A stretch of DNA of 64,000 nt from CALINF01 sp039980455 (GTDB taxonomy: Bacteria > Pseudomonadota > Gammaproteobacteria > Pseudomonadales > Halieaceae): assembly GCA_039980455.1 (NCBI GenBank), contig JBDXCG010000004.1:930001-994000 (forward strand), written 5' to 3'. The notes below the pieces were generated by a model. The model saw only the letters and a program-made list of their open reading frames with translations, did not search any database and was not told where the DNA came from. Every line of letters starts with the position of its first letter. The first letter of the stretch is position 1. This document shows, one piece after another, positions 8,050 through 15,113 of this stretch. The translations under genes were made by a program, and so were the position numbers.

Positions 8050-8961
8050 CTAGCCGCCGTCAGCAGGCACCTGCCGCTCGTATTCCTGTTGCAGACAATC
8101 TGCGAAAAGCTGCGCCCCCTGCGAGAGTCGCCGCGATGTCGCTTCTATCAGCACGTAATCAACTTCAGGCGCATCCACCAGAGGGTTGATGCAAAAACGA
8201 CCCTCATGCCTATCTGAGGTGAGCAAGGCTCCTGTTTGTATGGTCCGCCAGTCAGATTGAGATACCAGTTTCAGGGTACCCATCATCGCATCGAGTTCCA
8301 GTTTCGCTGACACTTCAATCTTGTTTTGCTTCAGGAAGGCATCCAGCCTCGTGCGCCGGACATTCTTGGTGCTGGGCAATATCAGTTTCAACTTTTTGTA
8401 GTTCTGAAGACTCACCGGCTTCAGGTGCGCGCCATCATCAGACCAACGCGAGACCAGAAATTCGCTGTCCTTGCCGACTGCGCGGCCGCGCAGTCCCGCG
8501 GGGAGGTCATCCGCTTTACCGGGCACTATCGCAAAGTCCAGCGAGCCCTGGAGCACATCCTTAATCAACTTTGCGCTGTAAGCTTCCACGACTGACAGAT
8601 CCACCAGTGGGTACTGTTCACCAAAGGCCAGCATGGCGGAAGGGAAAATGGAGCGAGTGAATGTGGGCATCAGTCCCACATTGACGTGCCCGGTGATAAC
8701 GCCGCGCATGGCTTTCATGCCCTGCTCGGCCTCGGCCACCTCCTTCAGGATTTTAGTGGCGTATTTGTAGAAGCGACGCCCCATCTCTGTGGGGTGTACG
8801 CCTTTCGCGGCACGCTCAAACAGCACGGCATCGAAGCGCTCTTCCAGATCCTTGATCTGCATGGAAAGGCCCTGTTGGGTGGCAAATGCACGCTCAGCGC
8901 CCGCAGTAATGGAGCCCTCCTCGTACACCGCCACAAAGTATCGCAGCTGCTGTAACTTCAC
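8050..8961 (-). CDS. LysR-family transcriptional regulator
   Basis: 303 residues with the N-terminal winged helix of LysR proteins (KLQQLRYFVAVYEEGSITAG, then AFATQQGLSMQIKDLEE) and a C-terminal periplasmic-binding-like effector domain. A GTG start at 8961 is preferred over the upstream ATG at 9009: GGAGG (8970-8974) lies 8 nt before it, and the protein then begins at the usual LysR position. It is divergent from the enol-lactonase fusion gene across 113 bp, the standard layout for a LysR activator of an adjacent aromatic-degradation operon. The inducer is probably a pathway intermediate (inference). Confidence 0.85.
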   Translation of the reverse strand: MKLQQLRYFVAVYEEGSITAGAERAFATQQGLSMQIKDLEERFDAVLFERAAKGVHPTEMGRRFYKYATKILKEVAEAEQGMKAMRGVITGHVNVGLMPTFTRSIFPSAMLAFGEQYPLVDLSVVEAYSAKLIKDVLQGSLDFAIVPGKADDLPAGLRGRAVGKDSEFLVSRWSDDGAHLKPVSLQNYKKLKLILPSTKNVRRTRLDAFLKQNKIEVSAKLELDAMMGTLKLVSQSDWRTIQTGALLTSDRHEGRFCINPLVDAPEVDYVLIEATSRRLSQGAQLFADCLQQEYERQVPADGG

Positions 8962-9074
8962 CCGCAAGACCTCCGCATTGGGTCTGTGACCAAACAAAAA
9001 ATAGGACACAAGTTTTTCTGATGTCGGCCATTATTAACTATTCGTTGTCTTGAAACCAAGGCCTCCGTAGCATT

Positions 9075-10532
9075 ATGAGCACAGTAAACTCATTACGCTC
9101 CCGCACTTTGACGACACTCAATTACACAGTAACAGGTAACACCGAAGCGCCATGGGTCACCCTGGCACACTCTCTTGCCACCGATATGCGCATGTGGGAG
9201 TCACAAGTATCCATATTGCAACGTCATTACCGGGTACTGTGCTACGACGCTCGGGGTCATGGCGAGAGCCCCTTGGGGAATGACCTGCTTACCATGGAGA
9301 CTTTGGTAAGCGATGTAATCGAGCTGTGGGACACCCTTGAGGTAATAGAAAGCCATTTCATTGGTTTGTCCATGGGCGGTATGACTGGCGCAGGGTTGGC
9401 CCTACAGCATCCCAAGAGAGTGAGCAGCCTTATCGCCTGCGATTGCCGGTTGGATGCGCCGCCCCAGTTTGTCGACATGTGGGAGCAGCGCATCGAGGCT
9501 GTGTCCAGGGGCGGTATGGAGGCCGCGGTCGATGCCATTCTTGACACCTGGCTTTGCAATACCTCGGAAGCGGGTCGCGAGTTAACTGAATCGCTGGCAC
9601 GCGAATTGATATTGGCGACGCCCGCCGCCACCTATATTGCCTGTGCACATGCAATCAAAACCCTGGACTACAAGAAGCACCTTGGGGACCTGCGTGTTCC
9701 GGTACTGTATATAGTGGGTGAACAGGACGGCCCCCACCCCGATGCCATGGCCGAGCTACAGGCGCAGACTCCAGATGCGTCGTTGGTGGTACTGGTCAAT
9801 GCAGCACACCTCAGCAATCTCGACCAACCCGATACATTTAATGAGGCAATGGAGGGTTTTCTGCTGAAACAAGACGGTAAACCCAAGGGGCTGACACCGC
9901 TTGAAATTGAGCATTGGTCATCGTCCCTGGTCACCATCGCCGAAGACATGAAGGGTGCCCCCATCAATGTGCACAAACTGATGGCAAATAACCCCAGCCT
10001 GCTGAGCGCGTGGTGGACCTTTCGTACACACTCAGTCGCCGGCGGCACACTGGGCAGGCGCGCCGCCGAGCTGGCGGTCCTTCGGGTCAGTGTTCATGTG
10101 GGCAGCTGGTATGAGTGGGCATCACATGTTGACCGGGCGCTGGATGCTGGGATCAGCAGTGAAGAGATAGCTGCGATCTTGCAGTACGACATCTCTAAGC
10201 AGTGGACAGCCAGTGAAGCCACGGTGCTACAAAGCGTCGACGAGCTCAGCTGTCGTCACGCTATCTGCCCCGACACCCTGGCCGCTTTAGAGATACACTT
10301 CACGCCAGATCAAATTATGGATCTTATCGCCATTCATGGCATGTATATCACCCTGGCCGGCATGCTGCTCACCTGGGACCTGCCACTGGATCAGCCAGTG
10401 CGAGAACGCGTATCGGAACATACCGACAAAAAGAGCTTTATCAACGCTTCAGAACGGTTCGTCAAACAGAGAAATGAACAGCCCCAAGCCGGCATTATGG
10501 GCGGCCAAACAAACCACGAGGACACACCATGA
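9075..10532 (+). CDS. Alpha/beta hydrolase (3-oxoadipate enol-lactonase-like) fused to carboxymuconolactone decarboxylase-like domain
   Basis: 485 residues. Residues 1-260 form an alpha/beta hydrolase with nucleophile elbow GLSMGG (Ser99), acid GEQDG (Asp218) and NAAHLSNLDQP (His245), closest in style to PcaD enol-lactonases. Residues about 275-470 form a carboxymuconolactone decarboxylase/AhpD-like helical domain (GTLGRRAAELAVLRVSVHVG, YEWASHVDRALDAGIS) without the CxxC of AhpD peroxidase reductants. PcaD-PcaC fusions (PcaL) are known from protocatechuate pathways and would turn carboxymuconolactone into 3-oxoadipate. No ring-cleavage dioxygenase or cycloisomerase is in the window, so the true substrate may differ. 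The stop overlaps the next gene by 4 nt (ATGA), so the two are translationally coupled. Confidence 0.8.
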   Translation: MSTVNSLRSRTLTTLNYTVTGNTEAPWVTLAHSLATDMRMWESQVSILQRHYRVLCYDARGHGESPLGNDLLTMETLVSDVIELWDTLEVIESHFIGLSMGGMTGAGLALQHPKRVSSLIACDCRLDAPPQFVDMWEQRIEAVSRGGMEAAVDAILDTWLCNTSEAGRELTESLARELILATPAATYIACAHAIKTLDYKKHLGDLRVPVLYIVGEQDGPHPDAMAELQAQTPDASLVVLVNAAHLSNLDQPDTFNEAMEGFLLKQDGKPKGLTPLEIEHWSSSLVTIAEDMKGAPINVHKLMANNPSLLSAWWTFRTHSVAGGTLGRRAAELAVLRVSVHVGSWYEWASHVDRALDAGISSEEIAAILQYDISKQWTASEATVLQSVDELSCRHAICPDTLAALEIHFTPDQIMDLIAIHGMYITLAGMLLTWDLPLDQPVRERVSEHTDKKSFINASERFVKQRNEQPQAGIMGGQTNHEDTP

Positions 10533-11761
10533 CACCCAATATCGCCATTATCGGTGGAGGCCCAGCAGGCCTTGTATTGGCAATCAGCCTTGCGCGCCGG
10601 GGCATTCCCGCCACGATTTTTGAAGCCATGGACAACCCACTGAACCTGGAAAAGTACAATCCCAGCCGCTCCTATGCGATCGATATGACGGGCCATGGGC
10701 TCAAAGCGGTGCGCCACATCGATGCGGTAGCGGAGTTCGATAAAACGCTCATCCGATTTTCCGGGCTTAAGCTGAATGGCAAAACCATGACCCATTGGGA
10801 TGAACCGGGCTGGATTGCCTCGCGCGGAGACATTGTGAGTGTACTGACGCGTATCGCCCAGGAGCGGCACGCCGACCTGATCGACATTCGATTCAAGCGC
10901 CAACTCGGCAAAATCGATGTGCAGGCGGGTGTATTCGATATTCAGCACTCGGATACAGGACAGAGCGACACTTTCGGCCCCTATGATTTGGTAGTGGCTG
11001 CCGATGGTGGGGGGTCAACAATCAGGGAGCAAGCCGCCGAACAGGTATCCGAGTACACACTGTCGCGCGAGGACATCGGCTTCTACTTCAAAATGCTCGC
11101 CTTGGACAAAGCCACGCAAGATCTCGACGAACACTATTTGCAGGTATTATCGAAGAGCCTGCTCATGGTCGCAGGCGCCATCAATGGGCCCGGCGGTAAG
11201 GACGATCCGCTGTGGTTCAGTGCCGTGCCCTATCCCGACGATCATCGCTATGATTCGCTGGAATCAGTGAAGCAGGACCTGGAAAAACGCTGCCCGGAGG
11301 TATTGAAATACTGTAGTGACGAGGCGCTGACCGCCTTCGCCAATTTGCCCGCGCAGAACATCGGCCGCATCACCAGTTCTACGAGGCTTTACGCAGGCAG
11401 AGTTGTATTCCTTGGTGACGCGGCGATCTCCTACCCGCCCATCGGCCAGGGTATCAATGGTGCTATGGAATCCGCCAAAATCCTCGATGAAGCGCTTATA
11501 CGACGCAGCCGGGTCGCTGCCGATATCGAATCATTGGTCGCCGACGCACTCAAGGAATACAACGCACAGTGGCTGCCCGAAACCCAGGCGGTAGCCTGGA
11601 TGGGCCGAAAAACTAATCAATCCAATCGCTGGCATGTGATCAGAGGTATGGTACTCGCATTTCTAAAACTGAGCGCCATGGACCTCATCAAAAGCTCCAC
11701 CATCAGCTATGCCGAGGCCATGCGGAGGGCCAGAAGGTTGGGGCCTGTTTGGTGGGGGTAG
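10529..11761 (+). CDS. FAD-dependent aromatic-ring monooxygenase-like protein
   Basis: 410 residues of the PHBH/group A flavoprotein monooxygenase fold. The dinucleotide motif IAIIGGGPAGLVLAISLARR opens the protein. A DG-type motif (DLVVAADGGGSTIRE) and the GD motif RVVFLGDAAISYPPIGQGIN contact FAD. Members use NAD(P)H and oxygen to hydroxylate aromatic or similar rings; kynurenine 3-monooxygenase and salicylate hydroxylase are examples. The start overlaps the hydrolase-decarboxylase gene by 4 nt. This suggests one operon carrying a hydroxylase with later lactone hydrolysis and decarboxylation. Substrate not determined. Confidence 0.8.
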   Translation: MTPNIAIIGGGPAGLVLAISLARRGIPATIFEAMDNPLNLEKYNPSRSYAIDMTGHGLKAVRHIDAVAEFDKTLIRFSGLKLNGKTMTHWDEPGWIASRGDIVSVLTRIAQERHADLIDIRFKRQLGKIDVQAGVFDIQHSDTGQSDTFGPYDLVVAADGGGSTIREQAAEQVSEYTLSREDIGFYFKMLALDKATQDLDEHYLQVLSKSLLMVAGAINGPGGKDDPLWFSAVPYPDDHRYDSLESVKQDLEKRCPEVLKYCSDEALTAFANLPAQNIGRITSSTRLYAGRVVFLGDAAISYPPIGQGINGAMESAKILDEALIRRSRVAADIESLVADALKEYNAQWLPETQAVAWMGRKTNQSNRWHVIRGMVLAFLKLSAMDLIKSSTISYAEAMRRARRLGPVWWG

Positions 11762-11828
11762 AATGTAGGCGTTACCCGCCAAACTCAAGGGCGGGCCCAA
11801 ATTCAAAACGGCTAAGAGATCACAGTAG

Positions 11829-11945
11829 CTAGCGCGCAGGCGGCGCACCATCGCGCACCTGCTCAAACCAGGCTGGCCGATCTATCTCGCCGCCAAAGGC
11901 ATCCGGATCGAACACAAGCTGCAGCAAGGAATTCTCATCAATCCA
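11829..11945 (-). pseudogene. Short degenerate coding remnant
   Basis: Between the FAD monooxygenase and the next gene, the minus strand holds a 36-codon frame ending in TAG at 11829-11831. It encodes NSLLQLVFDPDAFGG and PAWFEQVRDGAPPAR. The composition and proline-rich end look like the C-terminus of a real enzyme; it is faintly like the tail of malate/L-lactate dehydrogenase-type proteins, but this is a weak impression. An in-frame stop precedes it and there is no start. The rest of 11762-12005 holds only a 14-bp palindrome (ATTCTCGTGAGAAT, 11961-11974). Confidence 0.25.
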
Positions 11946-12005
11946 GCACGGCCCACCCTAATTCTCGTGAGAATCGTTATCTAACAGCTTCGAAGCCCGC
12001 TCCTA

Positions 12006-12599
12006 CTATTTAGGTGGCGGTTCGTCTTGGTGGCTGGCCTCCCTAGAACTTCCGCGGAAGGGATTCAGTAGCTTCTTGATTGAAGCATCGAGCTGGGGGT
12101 GGTGTGTTGCTCTTCGCGCCGCTTTAATTCCCAGCCAATAGCCTGCGTAGGCCGCGGCCAGAAGCAGCCAGGGTGAACTCCAGGCACTAAGCCAGTACGA
12201 GGGCCATGCGATAGCGACCACAAAGTTGACGAGGGACTCAACGAAAATTTCTATCAGGAGTCCGAGCAGTGCACCTGGGTTAAGATTGACCATAACGTTA
12301 GCTAGGCCGCCAAAAAACCCCATTAGATCGTCCGCCTCTACAAGAAGCCAAGTATAGAGCGCAACGAGTCCGTAGAAGCCGCCACCAAAGCGAAACCAGT
12401 GGCGCAGTGCGGGATCTGCTTTCTGCCGTTGCCCCTTACCTTTGTGCGCCTTGCTCAGTGACGCAATGCTGCTTTGCAATTGCGTCACTGTCTCTCCCGC
12501 CAATTGGCCCCCGTGCAGGGCCCATGACACCAGCGCAAAAGAGAGAAAAAACATCGGCAGACCGGCGACGAACAAAGCATTGAAGAGGTCGGTCAACAT
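12006..12599 (-). CDS. Integral membrane protein of unknown function
   Basis: 197 residues. A first membrane helix (LFNALFVAGLPMFFLSFALV) is followed by a basic cytoplasmic loop (KAHKGKGQRQKAD), then further helices around FGGGFYGLVALYTWLLVEA, LLGLLIEIFVESLVNFVVA and SSPWLLLAAAYAGYWLGIKA, and a charged C-terminal tail ending DEPPPK. No family recognised. It is isolated, with its start 493 bp from the divergent GAPDH-like gene, and there is no clear functional hint from neighbours. Confidence 0.7.
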   Translation of the reverse strand: MLTDLFNALFVAGLPMFFLSFALVSWALHGGQLAGETVTQLQSSIASLSKAHKGKGQRQKADPALRHWFRFGGGFYGLVALYTWLLVEADDLMGFFGGLANVMVNLNPGALLGLLIEIFVESLVNFVVAIAWPSYWLSAWSSPWLLLAAAYAGYWLGIKAARRATHHPQLDASIKKLLNPFRGSSREASHQDEPPPK

Positions 12600-13092
12600 T
12601 AGCAGCCAGTTGAGTGATGGGAAGTGTGGGTCTTCAGACTCTAAAGCTTAGGTAAATTTAGTAACAAGGCAAAGGGAAAGTTCGTCTCTTTCAGTGTAGT
12701 TGTATTCGCAAGCCGCCATTTCTGCCGAATTTGGCGAGAAATAGCGGCTAGTTTCGAGGATTTTCCGCTCTGCTCTTGATGCTGGCGCTCAGGACTTTTA
12801 AGATAGGGAGTTCAGAGCCTTGTCTCTCTTGAGGCTAAGTGATGGCTCTGCTACAGCGTTCAAGACCGCCGATATCCAAAAAAGCTAGCATCGTTAGGTT
12901 TTCTTCGATCCCAGGGGGCGGGCGGGGGCGTTTGCCTATTGTCACTCTGGTCAGTGCATGGGCGCTTGAGAGGCAGCTTCAGTATAGATAACAATCGGGC
13001 CACAGCGTTGCATCCTATTGAAGGCCAAAAAATTGGCATCATAGGTTGGGTGGGTTGAGCGTCCGACTGCAAAGATAAAAGGGAGAGGACAG
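12600..13092. other. 493-bp intergenic region
   Basis: The divergent gap between the membrane protein and the GAPDH-like gene. It contains the strong hairpin at 12711-12749 and a GC-rich run near 12913-12930, but I see no convincing gene. AGGGAGAGG just before 13093 is an excellent ribosome binding site. A sigma-70-like promoter may lie around TTGAGA (12966-12971), but the spacing to a -10 box is not clean. Confidence 0.4.
12711..12749. repeat. Long imperfect hairpin / inverted repeat
   Basis: AGCCGC-c-ATTTCT-GCC, loop of six (GAATTT), GGC-g-AGAAAT-a-GCGGCT: fifteen base pairs interrupted by one mismatch and one bulge. No T-run follows, so it is not a classical terminator. It may be a REP-like element, a protein site, or an RNA structure in the leader of the GAPDH-like operon. 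Confidence 0.55.
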
Positions 13093-14115
13093 ATGGCACA
13101 GCAGCATCCCATTAGAGTGGGAATCATGGGTTTTGGTCAAACCGGGCGGCAGATATTTGAATTGGCTTCACGCAGTGACGACGTTGAAATAGTCGCTATC
13201 GCCGATATTGGTAAGCGTGAAATTCTTCACTACCTGCTGTGCTCAGAAGTCAATGAGCCAGAGCGGCACAGGCTCGAGGGTAATTTTCTGGTCAATGATC
13301 GATTCCGCGCCAGGCTGATGGAGATCGACCGACCCGCAGAAATGCCCTGGGATATCTTCAATGTAGATATAGTTATCGACTCAACGGGTAAGTATCGCGA
13401 TAGACACGATATGGAAGGCCACCTGAATAATGGCGCTCACCGTGTTTTGTTACGCACGCTACCCACCGACCATATCGACCGAATCGTGATTCCCGGTATT
13501 AATGCATCTGCTGCCTCGGCTGATGATCGAATGATCTCGGCAGGGTCAGCGACTACCAGTGCGCTCGCGCTGTTGCTGAATAGCCTTTCGTCGTCATTCA
13601 AAATCGACTGTGGCAGCATGACAACAATTCATTCCTACACGTCGGATCAGCCGGTTCAGGATTATGCGGGCAGTGACTTTCGTCGCAGTCGCTCTGCAGC
13701 GAAGAACATCATTCCTAACAGTCATGAAGCATCGCTTTGGCTCGGGTCTATCCTGCCGGAATTTGAGGGCAAAATTCTGACTTCTGCTCTCAACGTCCCG
13801 GTACAAGAAGGCTGTCTGCTGGATGTAAACCTGGTGATGAGCGACGCCTCTGTTACCCCGGAAGATGTGAATGAAGTTATGCGAGCAGCGGCTGGGAAGT
13901 TACCGGGCATTCTTGAAGTCGTTGAAGATCCCATCGTGTCGTCTGATGTGATTGGCAACCCACATTCACTAGTGTTTGACACCAAGGGCACGATCAAAGC
14001 TGGACTCAATACGATTAAAACGCTGAGTTGGTATGAAAGTCTGGGGCATGCTGCGCGCTTACTGGATGTGGTGAGGCTTTACAGCAAACTCGATCAACAA
14101 CAGGAGGCTGCGTAA
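13093..14115 (+). CDS. GAPDH-like protein lacking the catalytic cysteine (probable pseudoenzyme)
   Basis: 340 residues, alignable end to end with the true GAPDH encoded next. The NAD-binding opening (RVGIMGFGQTGRQIFE) and the active-site His (TTIHSYTSDQ, His180) are kept. The catalytic motif ASCTTNC has become GSATTSA, so the nucleophile Cys is Ala153 (codon GCG). The phosphate-site stretch TSTGAAKAVG is NSHEASLWLG, and WYDNEWGYS is WYESLGHAA. Phosphorylating dehydrogenase activity is therefore very unlikely. The gene is undamaged and translationally coupled to gap (TAATG overlap), so a regulatory or heterotetramer-forming role is a reasonable inference. Confidence 0.85.
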   Translation: MAQQHPIRVGIMGFGQTGRQIFELASRSDDVEIVAIADIGKREILHYLLCSEVNEPERHRLEGNFLVNDRFRARLMEIDRPAEMPWDIFNVDIVIDSTGKYRDRHDMEGHLNNGAHRVLLRTLPTDHIDRIVIPGINASAASADDRMISAGSATTSALALLLNSLSSSFKIDCGSMTTIHSYTSDQPVQDYAGSDFRRSRSAAKNIIPNSHEASLWLGSILPEFEGKILTSALNVPVQEGCLLDVNLVMSDASVTPEDVNEVMRAAAGKLPGILEVVEDPIVSSDVIGNPHSLVFDTKGTIKAGLNTIKTLSWYESLGHAARLLDVVRLYSKLDQQQEAA

Positions 14116-15113
14116 TGAGAGTTGGTATTAATGGCTTTGGACGTATTGGGCGCTCTGTCTTCCGCGTACTGGAGAATGTTGAAGGTGTTGATGTCGTGGC
14201 CATCAATGACTTGTTCGATAACGACGCTCTGCGTTACCTCTTAAGTTATGACACGGTTATGGGTCCGTTTCCGGGTAACCTGACCCTGGAAGACGATCAC
14301 TTTGTCACAGACAAAAGCCGCGTAAAGCTGCTCAACGAACGCAACCCAGCGGCTATCCCCTGGGGTGAACTCGGAGTGGATGTGGTTGTAGAGGCAACCG
14401 GCGTTTTTCGTTCTCGCGAGGAGCTTGAGCAGCACATCAGCGCAGGCGCGAAATATGTCGTGCTAACAGTGCCGGCGAAGGATGAGATTGATTACACGGT
14501 AGTGTTGGGTGTGAACGAAGATGGACTGGAGCCGGGCCATCGCATTATCTCCAACGCCAGTTGCACAACCAACTGTCTCGCGCCGATGGCCAGAGTATTG
14601 AACGATGCGTTTGGCATTGAGGAAGGTGTGATCAATACAGTGCACGCTTACACGAATGACCAACGATTGGCCGATGTACCTCACTCGGATTGGCGTAGAA
14701 GTCGCGCCGCTGCAGAAAATATTATTCCAACCTCAACAGGTGCCGCCAAGGCAGTGGGTGTTGTTCTGCCACAGCTTAAGGGCAAGTTGCACGGCATTGC
14801 GGCGCGTGTTCCTGTACCTGACGGTTCGGTTGTCGACCTTTTCGTGAAGCTAGGTAAGTCGGTTACAACTGAGGACGTGAATGCGGTGGTACGCGAGGCG
14901 TCCCAGTCAGATCGATTGCAGGGTATCTTGCAATACTCAGATACCCCTGTGGTGTCTTCGGACATTATCGGAAACTCTCACTCTTCAATTTACGATGCGG
15001 GCTTTAGTGCTGTCACTGCCGACCGCTATTTGCGTGTGTTGAACTGGTACGACAATGAGTGGGGATACTCCTCACGAGTTTGTGACCTGCTGGCGAGGAT
15101 AGATCGTTGGTGA
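14115..15113 (+). CDS. gap: Glyceraldehyde-3-phosphate dehydrogenase
   Basis: 332 residues, standard length. It carries RVGINGFGRIGRSVFR for NAD binding, ASCTTNCLAP with the nucleophile Cys150, His177 in VHAYTNDQ, the phosphate-binding TSTGAAK, and the WYDNEWGYS C-terminal signature. It catalyses the reversible oxidation and phosphorylation of glyceraldehyde 3-phosphate in the cytoplasm. Its ATG overlaps the stop of the GAPDH-like gene and its TGA overlaps the GTG start of ppc, so the three genes form a tight unit linking triose phosphate metabolism to PEP carboxylation. Confidence 0.95.
   Translation: MRVGINGFGRIGRSVFRVLENVEGVDVVAINDLFDNDALRYLLSYDTVMGPFPGNLTLEDDHFVTDKSRVKLLNERNPAAIPWGELGVDVVVEATGVFRSREELEQHISAGAKYVVLTVPAKDEIDYTVVLGVNEDGLEPGHRIISNASCTTNCLAPMARVLNDAFGIEEGVINTVHAYTNDQRLADVPHSDWRRSRAAAENIIPTSTGAAKAVGVVLPQLKGKLHGIAARVPVPDGSVVDLFVKLGKSVTTEDVNAVVREASQSDRLQGILQYSDTPVVSSDIIGNSHSSIYDAGFSAVTADRYLRVLNWYDNEWGYSSRVCDLLARIDRW

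Noticed and set aside
12860..13099. A 79-codon minus-strand frame overlapping the GAPDH-like start
   Set aside because: No family features, low-complexity proline-rich end, and it covers the ribosome site of the GAPDH-like gene.
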